Assembly (NCBI RefSeq): GCF_009793335.1
Contig: NZ_WING01000001.1
Span: 1,426,001-1,490,000 of the forward strand
DNA from: Actinomadura sp. J1-007
GTDB taxonomy: Bacteria; Actinomycetota; Actinomycetes; Streptosporangiales; Streptosporangiaceae
Length of the DNA stretch: 64,000 nucleotides
Direction: 5' to 3'
Part shown: piece by piece, positions 9,760 through 18,007 of the stretch
How positions within the stretch are numbered: position 1 is the stretch's first letter
Layout of the letters: each line of letters begins with the position of its first letter
Made by a program: the position numbers and the translations under genes
The notes under the pieces: generated by a model
What the model saw: only the letters and a program-made list of their open reading frames with translations
Databases searched by the model: none
What the model was told of the DNA's origin: nothing

Positions 9760-10359
9760 TCAACCGGAGACCCGTTCCAGGCGTCCCTCCCCTTCGACAT
9801 AAATCTCGCCGGTGCGCGGGCAGCGCCATTTCCCGTCGCCCGCCCGTTCCAGCGGCTCGCCCGCCCGGCCGACCCAGCCGATCCGGCGCGCGGGCGTCCC
9901 GACGACGAGCGCGTGGTCCGGCACGTCCGCCGTCACCGTCGCGCCCGCGCCGACCAGCGCCCAGCGGCCGATCGTCCGGCCCGCGACGACGACCGCGCGG
10001 GCGCCCACCGACGCGCCCTCCCGCACCGTCACGCCGAGCGCGTCCCAGTCGTCCGGCCGCTTCAGCGCGCCGTCCACGCCGGTCGAGCGCGGGTACAGGT
10101 CGTTGGTCAGCACCACCGCCGGGCCGATGAACACCCCGTCCTCCAGCACCGCCGGCTCGTACACCAGGGCGTGGTTCTGGAGCTTGACGCGGTCGCCGAT
10201 CCGCACGCCGGGCCCGACGTACGCGCCGCGCCCGACGATGCACTCCCCGCCGAGCACCGCACCCTCCCTGACCTGCGCGAGATGCCAGACCACCGTGTCC
10301 TCGCCGAGCGTCGCGGACGGATCGACGTCGGCTCCCGGGTGGACGCGCGCTGCCGCCAT
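9760..10359 (-). CDS. Left-handed beta-helix N-acetyltransferase (WbpD/WlbB-like)
   Basis: 199 residues built mostly of hexapeptide repeats (VHPGADVDPSATLGEDTVVW and following). It has the characteristic WbpD-family stretch VKLQNHALVYEPAVLEDGVF and then VVLTNDLYPRS, and ends in a short C-terminal extension. Members of this group acetylate the 3-amino group of UDP-GlcNAc(3N)A using acetyl-CoA. The conserved Asn and His of LQNHALVY are in the expected place. An AGGAGG site lies 6-7 bases before ATG 10359. It completes the oxidoreductase-aminotransferase-acetyltransferase trio in this locus. The family call is confident; the exact sugar is inferred. Confidence 0.88.
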   Translation of the reverse strand: MAAARVHPGADVDPSATLGEDTVVWHLAQVREGAVLGGECIVGRGAYVGPGVRIGDRVKLQNHALVYEPAVLEDGVFIGPAVVLTNDLYPRSTGVDGALKRPDDWDALGVTVREGASVGARAVVVAGRTIGRWALVGAGATVTADVPDHALVVGTPARRIGWVGRAGEPLERAGDGKWRCPRTGEIYVEGEGRLERVSG

Positions 10360-10401
10360 GGCTGCCTCCTGCTGGTCGTCGGATCGGACATACTGCCCGA
10401 C

Positions 10402-11226
10402 GTGGTGAGCATCGTGGTCCCCGCGCACGACGAGGCGCGGGTCATCGGGCGGCTGCTGGACGGGCTGCTGGACGGGGCGCGCCCCGGGGAGTTCGAGATC
10501 GTCGTCGTGCCGAACGGCTGCACCGACGCGACGGCCGAGGTCGCCGCCCGCTACCCGGTCCGGGTCGTGGAGACGGCCGCGGCGTCCAAGGCCGCCGCGC
10601 TGCGCGCCGGGGACGCGGCCGCGACGCGCTTCCCCCGCCTGTACGTGGACGCCGACGTGCAGCTCGGCGCGGACGGCGCGCGGGCCCTCGCGCGTGCGCT
10701 GGACGAGCCGGGCGTGCTCGCCGTCGCGCCCGAACGCGACCTGGAGCTGGCCGGTCGCCCGTGGGCCGTCCGGGCGTACTACCGGGTGTGGACGCGGCTG
10801 CCCGAGGTGCGGCGCGGCCTGTTCGGGCGCGGCGTCGTCGGGGTCGGCGCGGAGGGGCACCGGCGGCTGCGGGCGCTGCCGCCGGTCATCGCGGACGACC
10901 TGGCCGCCTCGCAGGCGTTCGCGCCCGCCGAACGCCGCGTCGTCGCGTCCGCCCGCGTCACCGTCCATCCGCCGCGCACCTGGGGCGACCTGCTGCGACG
11001 CAGGGTCCGCGCGGTGCGCGGCACGGGCGAGCTGGAGGCGTCCGACGCCGCCCAGGCCGCCGGGTCCGCGCGCACCGGGACGCGCGACCTGCTGGCGATG
11101 GCGCGGCGCGACCCCCGGCTCGTCCCGTCGCTGGCGGTGTTCGCGGCCGTCGCGGTGATCGCTCGGCGGCGCGCCCGGACGGCCGGTACCGGCCAGTGGG
11201 AGCGGGACGAGAGCAGCCGTACGTGA
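10402..11226 (+). CDS. Glycosyltransferase family 2
   Basis: About 274 residues with the GT-A start VVSIVVPAHDEARVIGRLL, the nucleotide-binding VVVPNGCTDATAE, and a metal-binding YVDADVQLG (DxD) near residue 85. The C-terminal part has no obvious transmembrane anchor until a short hydrophobic stretch (LAVFAAVAVIA) near the end. It is divergent from the acetyltransferase with only 42 bases between the starts, and it meets the next glycosyltransferase tail to tail. The start is uncertain: GTG 10402 and GTG 10405 both fit, and neither has a strong ribosome site. Acceptor and donor are unknown. Confidence 0.8.
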   Translation: MVSIVVPAHDEARVIGRLLDGLLDGARPGEFEIVVVPNGCTDATAEVAARYPVRVVETAAASKAAALRAGDAAATRFPRLYVDADVQLGADGARALARALDEPGVLAVAPERDLELAGRPWAVRAYYRVWTRLPEVRRGLFGRGVVGVGAEGHRRLRALPPVIADDLAASQAFAPAERRVVASARVTVHPPRTWGDLLRRRVRAVRGTGELEASDAAQAAGSARTGTRDLLAMARRDPRLVPSLAVFAAVAVIARRRARTAGTGQWERDESSRT

Positions 11227-12213
11227 TCACGCCGTCCAGCCCCCGGTCCACTCGCGGCGCGCCGCCCACAGCGCGCGCCACGCGTCGCCGCCGGTCGTGG
11301 CCCTGCCCTGCCGTTCCGGGCGCGCGGTCAGCACCCGCCCGAGCAGCGCGCGGCCGAGCACGCCGAGCATCAGCAGCCGCACGCCGAGCCACCGCGTCCC
11401 GCGCGGGAAGTGCCGCCTGACCAGCGTCGCCTTCCCGGTGAACAGCAGGAGCTGCTTGCGCGCCGGGTCGGACGACGCGCCGACCTCGTGCTGGAACACC
11501 GCCCGCCCCGTCACGTGCGGCCGGTACCCCGCCGCCGCCGCGCGCAGGCACAGGTCGGCGTCCTCGGCGTACATGAAAAACGCCCGGTCGAACCCGCCGG
11601 TCGCCTCCCACGCCTCCCGCGCGACCAGCATGAACCCGCCGGTCACGATGGGAACGCCGCGGATCTCGGTGCCCTCCTCCGACCAGGGCAGCGGCACCTC
11701 GGGATCGAACCGGCCGCCGGGGAACGCCGTGCTGAGCAGCGTCGCGAAGCAGAACAGCGACCACAGCGTGGGTCTCCGCCACCACGACCTCGGGTCGTCC
11801 GAGCCGTCCGCCCGCACGCAGTGCCCGCCGACGATCCCGGCGCGCGGGACGCTGCGCGCGCAGTCGAGCAGCGCGTCCACGCTGCCGGGCGCGGGCAGCG
11901 CGTCGGGGTTGAGGAACAGCAGCCAGCGGCCCCGCGCGACGTCCGCCCCGGCGTGGCAGCCGAACGCGAACCCGCCGTTGCGCCCGCTCTCCAGCACCCG
12001 CGCGTCCGGCGCGATCTTCCTGGCCAGGCCCGCGGTGCCGTCGCCGGAGTCGTTGTCCACGACGATGAGCTCCATCGGGACGGCCGGGGCCGCCTCCCGC
12101 AGCGCCGCCGCGCACGCCTCGATATGCGCCGCGTTCCGGAAAGTGACCACCACCGCCGACACTCCGTCAACGGCCATTCGCGGATCGTCGTCCGCCTCCC
12201 GCAGAAATCCCAT
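11227..12213 (-). CDS. Glycosyltransferase family 2 (rhamnosyltransferase-like)
   Basis: 328 residues. The N-terminal GT-A domain shows VSAVVVTFRNAAHIEACAAA, LIVVDNDSGDGTAGLA and RWLLFLNPDALP. The later segment GGFMLVAREAWEATGGFD with FFMYAEDADLCLRAAAAGY is typical of the WbbL/rhamnosyltransferase branch. ATG 12213 has a GGGGAAGG site six bases upstream; ATG 12177 is a possible later start. The stop (11227-11229) directly abuts the stop of the convergent plus-strand glycosyltransferase. It is divergent from the 2-epimerase gene across a short region with a palindrome. It probably extends the surface glycan on the cytoplasmic side. Confidence 0.88.
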   Translation of the reverse strand: MGFLREADDDPRMAVDGVSAVVVTFRNAAHIEACAAALREAAPAVPMELIVVDNDSGDGTAGLARKIAPDARVLESGRNGGFAFGCHAGADVARGRWLLFLNPDALPAPGSVDALLDCARSVPRAGIVGGHCVRADGSDDPRSWWRRPTLWSLFCFATLLSTAFPGGRFDPEVPLPWSEEGTEIRGVPIVTGGFMLVAREAWEATGGFDRAFFMYAEDADLCLRAAAAGYRPHVTGRAVFQHEVGASSDPARKQLLLFTGKATLVRRHFPRGTRWLGVRLLMLGVLGRALLGRVLTARPERQGRATTGGDAWRALWAARREWTGGWTA

Positions 12214-12241
12214 GGCAAGCCTTCCCCGTCGTTTTCACCGG

Positions 12242-12260
12242 ATCTAATGTTTCACTAGAT
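12242..12260. promoter_or_regulatory. Palindrome in the divergent promoter region
   Basis: Arms ATCTAATG and CACTAGAT, one mismatch in eight, separated by three bases. It lies between the divergent glycosyltransferase (start 12213) and 2-epimerase (start 12323) and sits in a locally AT-richer patch. It could be an operator or simply promoter elements; no known consensus was recognised. Confidence 0.3.
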
Positions 12261-12322
12261 TTCCGCTCCGGACCATCGGGCGACTTTCGCAGCAGAGCTG
12301 ATCATCGAGCACGGGGGAATGG

Positions 12323-13399
12323 ATGTACGGACCGATCGCGCACGTCCTCGGGGCCCGTCCCAACTTCGTCAAGGCCGCGCCGGTGATCGACGCGCTCGCC
12401 GCCGACGCGGACCAGGTGACGATCCACACCGGCCAGCACTACGACGCGCGCATGTCGGAGATCTTCTTCGACCAGCTCGGCCTCCCCGAGCCGGACGTCA
12501 ACCTCGGCGTCGGCTCCGGCTCGCACGCCGCCCAGACGGCCGCGCTGATGGTCGGCCTGGAGCGCGAGTTCCTCGACCGCTCCCCCGCCCTCGCCGTCGT
12601 CTACGGCGACGTGAACTCCACCATCGCCGCCGCCCTCGTCGCGGCCAAGCTCGGCGTCCCCGTCGCGCACGTCGAGGCCGGGCTCCGCTCGTTCGACATG
12701 ACCATGCCCGAGGAGGTCAACCGCAGGCTCACCGACCAGCTCTCCGACCTGTGCCTGGTCACCAGCCCCGAGGCGGTCGGCCACCTGGCCCGCGAGGGCG
12801 TCGCCGCCGACCGGATCCACCTGGTCGGCAACCCGATGATCGACACGCTCCTGCGCAACCTCGACCGCTTCGACACGGCCGCTGTCCGCGCGGCCCACGG
12901 CCTCCCGGACCGCTACGTCCTCGCGACCGTCCACCGCCCCGCCAACGTCGACGACCCGGACACCGCCCGCGCCCTCGTCCGCGGCCTGCACCAGGTGGCC
13001 GAGCAGGCCGACCTGGTCATCCCCCTGCACCCCCGGGGCCGCGCCGTCCTGCACGCCGCCGGCCTCGACGCCCACCCGTCCGTCCGCGTCCTGGACCCCC
13101 TCGGCTACCTGGAGTTCATCGCCGCCGTCCGCGGCGCCGCCGCCGTCGTGACCGACTCCGGCGGCCTCCAGGAGGAGACCACGATCCTCGGCGTCCCCTG
13201 CCTGACCATCCGCCCCAACACCGAACGCCCCATCACCATCACCCACGGCACCAACCGCCTCGTCTCCGTGGACGAACTCCCGTCCGCCGCCCGCAAGGCC
13301 CTCGACGCCGCCCCCACCACCCCCCGCACCCCACCCCTCTGGGACGGCAAAGCCGGCCCCCGCATCGCCGAAGTGATCAGGACCCACCTGTTCCAGTAG
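12323..13399 (+). CDS. wecB: UDP-N-acetylglucosamine 2-epimerase (non-hydrolysing)
   Basis: 358 residues. It interconverts UDP-GlcNAc-type and UDP-ManNAc-type sugars at C2. The N-terminal VLGARPNFVKAAPVIDAL is the WbpI/WlbD-style version of the usual GTRPE start. HTGQHYDARMSEIFFDQLG, VYGDVNSTIAAALVA, HVEAGLRSFDMTMPEEVNR and VTDSGGLQEET carry the conserved active-site Asp, Glu, His and Arg residues. Start ATG 12323 is preceded by a GGGGGA site; ATG 12319 is out of frame. With the Gfo/Idh, aminotransferase and acetyltransferase genes it would give a UDP-ManNAc3NAcA-like sugar. The 6-dehydrogenase needed first (WbpA type) is not in the window. Confidence 0.93.
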   Translation: MYGPIAHVLGARPNFVKAAPVIDALAADADQVTIHTGQHYDARMSEIFFDQLGLPEPDVNLGVGSGSHAAQTAALMVGLEREFLDRSPALAVVYGDVNSTIAAALVAAKLGVPVAHVEAGLRSFDMTMPEEVNRRLTDQLSDLCLVTSPEAVGHLAREGVAADRIHLVGNPMIDTLLRNLDRFDTAAVRAAHGLPDRYVLATVHRPANVDDPDTARALVRGLHQVAEQADLVIPLHPRGRAVLHAAGLDAHPSVRVLDPLGYLEFIAAVRGAAAVVTDSGGLQEETTILGVPCLTIRPNTERPITITHGTNRLVSVDELPSAARKALDAAPTTPRTPPLWDGKAGPRIAEVIRTHLFQ

Positions 13400-13511
13400 G
13401 CAACACCCTCCGTAACCGTTTTAGGCCGCCCGCATCTCAGAACCACCTTGCGCCCGGCGCATTGACACCGGATACGTTGCCGCCAGTCAACTCGTGGTGT
13501 AGGAGACATCG

Positions 13512-13802
13512 GTGGTACAGATCCTGGCGGAGTTCGCAGCGTTCAGCGAGGGGGAGCGTGGCTTCCAAAGAGCGCTGCAAGAACTGGAGAGCGCACTCGA
13601 TGACCTCGAGCGAAAGCTCGCGCATTCCCTCACCGAATGGGAGGGTGACGACCAGAGGGCCTACGCGGCCGCCCGCGCCCGATGGGACGCGGCCGCCCGG
13701 GCCATGCACGCGGAACTGGCCCGCCTGCACCAGACGATTGCACGGGCCCACCGGAATTTTCGCAGCTCAAGCAGCACTAACGTACGAATGTGGTCGGCGT
13801 GA
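13512..13802 (+). CDS. WXG100 family protein
   Basis: 96 residues, the ordinary ESAT-6-like length. Two amphipathic helices are separated by a W-x-G turn (LTEWEGDDQRAYAAARARWD, around residues 43-62). It has the (A/Q)-rich second helix and a basic serine-rich tail. Such proteins form helical-hairpin dimers and are secreted by, or chaperone cargo for, type VII secretion. GTG 13512 follows GTAGGAGAC with an eight-base spacer. The stop overlaps a GTG of the next gene (GTGA at 13799-13802), so partner and cargo are translationally coupled. A TTGACA at 13462-13467 may be its -35 element. No ESX core genes are in the window. Confidence 0.82.
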   Translation: MVQILAEFAAFSEGERGFQRALQELESALDDLERKLAHSLTEWEGDDQRAYAAARARWDAAARAMHAELARLHQTIARAHRNFRSSSSTNVRMWSA

Positions 13803-15043
13803 CCCGCGTCAAAATAGACACTGACCTGATTCAGGCGACGGCCGGGAACGTCGCCTCCGGTCAGAACAGAATCGGCTACGCCTGGACCAGCCTCTCCAGC
13901 GCCCTTGCCCCTGCCAACGGCATGGCCGGAAACCCCGCCAAAGACAAGTCCGCCGCCGCGTTCATCAACGCCTACACACCGGCCGCCCAAGCCGCATGGC
14001 AAGGATTCGCCGCGTTGCACCGCTCCGTCGGCGGCATGTCCCACGGGCTCACCCAGACCGCGAACAACCACACCCGAGCCGACCAGCACTCCGTCATCGG
14101 CGGCTTCTCCATGGTCCCGCGGCAACGCGGCTCGTTCCGCGACCAGCTTCTCGGCCACACGGTGTCGGGCCCGTTGAACGTCCCCCCGCCCCCGCCCGCC
14201 GCCGGTCCCGGCAAGTCCCCGCCGCACTCCCTCCTGGGCTCCCTGACCGGCATCGAGATCATCGACATCTCCGCGTACTGGCCGACCGGCGATCCCATCG
14301 CGCTCACCGACGCCGCCAATGCCTGGCAGAGCGCACAGACCGCCCTCACCGAGACACAAGGCCGCCTCGCCGCCCACGCCCGGACCGTCACGACCCACAG
14401 CGACGCCCCCGACATCGACGCCTTCGGCGGCTTCTGGAAGAAGATCTACACCCCCGGCTCCCCCACCACCCTTCTGGAGGGCCTCCCCCAACTGTGCGGC
14501 GGCCTCGCCCGCGCCTGCCGCGAGTACGCCACCGCCGTCCAACAAGCCCAGATCCAGACAAGCAGCGCCGCCGGAAACCCCGCCGCCGCCCTAGCCTCCA
14601 CCGCCGCCCTCCGCGCCAGCCTCGCCGCAGCCGCCACCAAACTCCTCCAAACCGTCACCGTCATCACCGCAGGCGCCCTCGCCGACCACCTGACCACCGC
14701 GGTCACCATCGGCACCGCCAACGCCCCCGACCTCCGCATCCTCCAAGCCGATCTGGACGATTCAGTAATACGCGAGTGGGACGACTCCTCAGGCGACCCG
14801 GATTCCGAGAACCTTGAGAAGAACGAGAAGAAGATCGCCAAGAAGATGGGGTATACGATCAAAGAGATCAAGGACGCGATTCATGCGGTAAAGGGCGGCA
14901 CCTCGTGGCGCGGCATAGGCGACAACACCAACCCCGACGTGGTGGTGGACACCGAGACAGGTTACGTGTACCCGCAGACGGCGACCGGAATAGGTGAGAG
15001 CAGCATAGGCAACGTCTACGACCACTTGCGTCCCAAGGAATGA
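13799..15043 (+). CDS. Probable type VII-secreted polymorphic toxin
   Basis: 414 residues from GTG 13799, chosen for its GTGA overlap with the WXG100 stop; GTG 13790 is also possible. Residues 1-100 are helical and WXG100-like, with AWQGFAALHRSVGGM supplying the W-x-G turn. A proline-rich linker (NVPPPPPAAGPGKSPP) follows near 125. Residues about 150-310 form an alanine-rich helical domain. The base composition then drops, and the C-terminal 100 residues are charged and lysine-rich (NLEKNEKKIAKKMGYTIKEI), ending in GDNTNPDVVVDTETGYVYPQ and SSIGNVYDHL. This recalls the short C-terminal domains of polymorphic toxins, many of them predicted RNases. I cannot name the exact toxin family. The adjacent small gene is the obvious immunity candidate. 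Confidence 0.72.
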   Translation: MTRVKIDTDLIQATAGNVASGQNRIGYAWTSLSSALAPANGMAGNPAKDKSAAAFINAYTPAAQAAWQGFAALHRSVGGMSHGLTQTANNHTRADQHSVIGGFSMVPRQRGSFRDQLLGHTVSGPLNVPPPPPAAGPGKSPPHSLLGSLTGIEIIDISAYWPTGDPIALTDAANAWQSAQTALTETQGRLAAHARTVTTHSDAPDIDAFGGFWKKIYTPGSPTTLLEGLPQLCGGLARACREYATAVQQAQIQTSSAAGNPAAALASTAALRASLAAAATKLLQTVTVITAGALADHLTTAVTIGTANAPDLRILQADLDDSVIREWDDSSGDPDSENLEKNEKKIAKKMGYTIKEIKDAIHAVKGGTSWRGIGDNTNPDVVVDTETGYVYPQTATGIGESSIGNVYDHLRPKE

Positions 15044-15053
15044 CAGAGACGGA

Positions 15054-15428
15054 ATGATCATGCTTTACCAGACGACGGACGATCGGAAGATCCTCCGACT
15101 TCGAGACGCCAAGGTCCTCGAAGTCAGAGCCGCACCGCGCTTCTTCCTCCGCCTCACCGGCGATGTCGAGTTGGATTTCACCGGCGAGGTCGTGCACACG
15201 CTCGGCCCGAGGACACCGGACGCCCATCGTCGCCTGCTCTCGGAATTCTCCCAGCATGAACTGTCGGAGTTGATCTCAGCCGCCCCCGCATCATGGGTCG
15301 TATTCAACACCGGAGCCCAACGGATCGTTTTCTCCAACCGCTGGCATCTGACGATGACCCCGAAACCCGGAGACAGTTGGCGACTCGATCTGGGTGACGG
15401 CGAGATCCTCACCTACCCGACGAGTTGA
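15054..15428 (+). CDS. Candidate immunity protein for the upstream toxin
   Basis: 124 residues, unrecognised family. It begins 10 bases after the toxin stop; ATG 15054 or ATG 15060 may be used. The protein has no signal peptide or membrane segment and is predicted to alternate strands: KVLEVRAAPRFFLRLTGDVE, ASWVVFNTGAQRIVFSNRWH and DSWRLDLGDGEILTYP. Like the toxin C-terminus, its codons are less GC-rich at position three than the surrounding genes, a frequent trait of exchanged toxin-immunity cassettes. The function is inferred from position, size and composition only. Confidence 0.6.
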   Translation: MIMLYQTTDDRKILRLRDAKVLEVRAAPRFFLRLTGDVELDFTGEVVHTLGPRTPDAHRRLLSEFSQHELSELISAAPASWVVFNTGAQRIVFSNRWHLTMTPKPGDSWRLDLGDGEILTYPTS

Positions 15429-15671
15429 CACGAAAGACCGATCGAAGAGTGGTCGAGGCCGCAGGGATGTGCCCAGGAGACACCTCTTCAAGGGCCTTGG
15501 CGACCTGACACCCTGCTGACGGCTCGGCCGCGCTGAAAACCCGTTGCCCGCCTTCCCGCCCGTCTGCTGCACTACGGGCGGCCATCCGCGACCGAGGAGA
15601 CGCGATCATGCGAGGAACCCTCATGTCCAACCAGACGGAAACCACCGCCTACGCAGGGGACATGACACTTC
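15429..15671 (+). promoter_or_regulatory. Leader region of the ribosomal protection gene with hairpin
   Basis: 243 bases between the immunity gene and the GTPase start. It holds an inverted repeat CCGCCCGT (15556-15563) / ACGGGCGG (15574-15581). It also holds an in-frame short reading frame from ATG 15608 (MRGTLMSNQTETTAYAG...) that overlaps the GTPase start in another frame. Tetracycline ribosomal-protection genes are often controlled by leader attenuation, so this could be a leader peptide, but no T-tract follows the hairpin. Confidence 0.3.
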
Positions 15672-17550
15672 GTGCGATCGCTCAACCTCGGAATCCTGGC
15701 GCATGTCGACGCGGGTAAGACCAGCCTGACCGAGCGGCTCCTGCACGCCGCCGGAGTGCTCGACGCGGTCGGCAGCGTCGACGCGGGCAGCACCCTCACC
15801 GACTCCCTGGAGCTGGAACGCCGCCGGGGCATCACCATCAAGTCCGCTGTCGCCTCGTTCACCGCGAACGGCGTCGCGGTCAACCTGATCGACACGCCCG
15901 GCCACCCCGACTTCATCGCGGAGGTCGAACGGGCCCTCGGCGTCCTGGACGGCGCCGTGCTCGTCCTGTCGGCCGTGGAGGGCGTCCAGCCGCAGACCCG
16001 CGTCCTGATGCGGACGCTGCGGCGGCTGCGCGTCCCGACCCTGCTGTTCGTCAACAAGATCGACCGCCGGGGCGCCCGCGACGTCCTCGTGACCCGGCTC
16101 ACCCCGCGAGCGTCGCGCTCGCCTCGGTCACCGGCCTCGGCACCCGCGACGCCGCCGCCGTCCCGTACGGCGCGGACGATCCCGCGTTCACGGCCCGCCT
16201 CGCCGACGTCCTCACCCGCCACGACGACGCGCTCCTCGCCGCGTACCTGGACGGCCCGCTCCCGTACGCCCGCCTCCGCACCGAACTCGCCGCGCAGACC
16301 CGCCGCGCGCTCGTCCACCCGGTCCTCTTCGGCTCGGCGATCACCGGCGCGGGCGTAGCCCCCCTCATCGACGCCCTCACCGAGCTCCTGCCCGCCGAGC
16401 CGGGCGCCCCCGACGCGCCGCCCACCGGCACGGTCTTCAAGGTCGAACGCGGCCCGGCCGGGGAGAAGATCGCCTACGCGCGCCTCTTCACCGGCACCGT
16501 CCGCGTCCGGGACCGCCTGCGGTACGGCCGCGACGGCGAGGGCAAGGTCACCGCCCTCACCGTCTTCGAACACGGCGCCGACGCGCCCGCCGCCTCGTTC
16601 ACCGCCGGGCGGATCGCGAAGCTGTGGGGCCTGCCCGCCGTCCGCATCGGCGACGAACTCCGCGCCCCCTCAGAGAACGGCTCGACACCCACCCGTTCCG
16701 CACACTTCCCCCGCCCACGCTGGAAACGGTCGTCGTGCCGTCCCGCCCGTCCGACGACAACGCGCTCCACGTCGCGCTCACCCAGCTCGCCGAGCAGGAC
16801 CCGCTGATCAACGTCCGCCGCGACGACGGCCAGACCTCCGTCTCGCTGTACGGCGAGGTGCAGAAGGAGGTCCTCCAAGCCACCCTCGCGAACGACTACG
16901 GCGTGCATGTCACGTTCCGCGAGACCACCACGGTCCACGTCGAACGCCCCATCGCCACAGGCTCCGCAGCGGAATTCCTCCACACCCCCACGAACCCCTA
17001 TCTGGCGACCATCGGCCTACGCGTCGAACCCGCGCCCTCCGGCGTAACGTTCGCCCTCGAAGTCGAATTGGGCTCGATGCCGTACGCGTTCTTCAAAGCG
17101 GTAGAGGAAACCGTTCACGAAACGCTGCGCCGGGGCCCGCAAGGCTGGCGCGTCATCGACTGCACCGTCACCATGACGCACTCGGGCTACCTCGCACGGC
17201 AGAGCAGCGCCCACGGCGGTTTCGACAAGAACATGTCGAGCACCGCCGGCGATTTCCGCGCCCTCACCCCGATCGTCCTGCGAAACGCCCTGAAACAGGC
17301 CGGCACCCGCGTGTACGAACCGATGCACCGCTTCACCCTCGACGTCCCGGCGGACACGCTCGGCACCGTCCTCCCCGCCTTGGCCCGCCTCCGCGCCGTC
17401 CCCCAGACCTCGTCCCAACAAGGCGAATCCGCCGTTCTGGAAGGCACGATCCCAGCCGCCTCGATCCACGCCCTCGACCAACGCCTCCCGGGCCTCACCA
17501 GCGGCGAAGGCACCCTCGAACACACCTTCAGCCACCACACCCCCCTTTGA
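15672..17550 (+). CDS. TetM/OtrA-type ribosomal protection GTPase, two frameshifts as sequenced
   Basis: An EF-G-like translation GTPase that would dislodge tetracycline from the ribosome. Visible motifs are G1 [10 protein letters not shown], switch [12 protein letters not shown]3 DTPGHPDF and G4 NKID. C-terminal EF-G-like domains IV-V include [16 protein letters not shown] and [17 protein letters not shown]. The frame breaks twice, each fixed by adding one C: at 16102-16106 (then reading [17 protein letters not shown]) and at 16665-16669 (then reading ERLDTHPF and [11 protein letters not shown]). The repaired product is 626 residues, close to the usual 640. The start is GTG 15672. It may be self-resistance or an acquired gene; sequencing error is likelier than true inactivation because everything else is intact. 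Confidence 0.85.
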
Positions 17551-17641
17551 CCCCAATCCCCCATTCCCATTTTCGGTCATCCACTTGCCGACGCCACACC
17601 CGCACCGGTTACTTTGACAGCCGATCAATTCAAGAGAACCA

Positions 17642-17732
17642 GTGTCACAGATCCCTGCGGGTTCGCCACGCTCAGCGAGAGCGAACAAAACTTCCAGCCT
17701 CGACGGCCTGCGCCACGCGCTCGGGTAGATTC
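17642..17732 (+). pseudogene. Decayed WXG100 gene remnant
   Basis: The sequence beginning GTGTCACAGATCC aligns base for base with the start of the WXG100 gene at 13512 (GTGGTACAGATCC...). It continues through a stretch reading like FATLSESEQNFQ against FAAFSEGERGFQ. One extra base breaks the frame near 17655. A later stretch SLDGLRHALG ends in TAG at 17730-17732, matching ALDDLERKLA of the intact gene. The upstream ACCGGTTAC...TCAATTC also resembles the region before 13512. It is a truncated duplicate whose toxin partner has been lost. Confidence 0.6.
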
Positions 17733-17915
17733 GCCGCTCGGAAGGTGTGCACTTGCTTGAGGAAGTCAGGTAATGGCGCGGCGGGCACGGAACGCCTCGG
17801 AGATCACGGAGCGCGGCAAAGTCGTGATCATCGGGTTCCGTGCCCGCAGCCCGTTGCGACGCGACCCACACGTTCCATCTGCCGGTAGACCTCACAGCGT
17901 GGCGCCGTGGCCCGC

Positions 17916-17948
17916 CGGTGCTCCCCGCTACGCGGGCGGGGAGCACCG
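17916..17948. repeat. 13-bp palindrome, possible bidirectional terminator
   Basis: CGGTGCTCCCCGC and GCGGGGAGCACCG form a perfect stem with loop TACGCGG (17929-17935). It lies between convergent genes, which suits a terminator, although no T-run follows. The left arm also resembles the start of actinomycete type I-E CRISPR repeats, but there is only one copy. Confidence 0.4.
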
Positions 17949-18007
17949 CTGGGCGCGGTTAGCGGTTCGGCGGGGCCTTCCGCGTGTGGACGGTTCGCAC
18001 CACGCGA

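Larger units (their letters stand above)
17551..18007. other. Gene-free stretch between convergent genes
   Basis: 457 bases. It contains a decayed WXG100 start at 17642-17732, a 13-base inverted repeat (17781-17793 / 17835-17847) and a strong palindrome at 17916-17948. The reading frames here (for example from ATG 17773) show no recognisable domain and are probably not genes. Confidence 0.6.
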
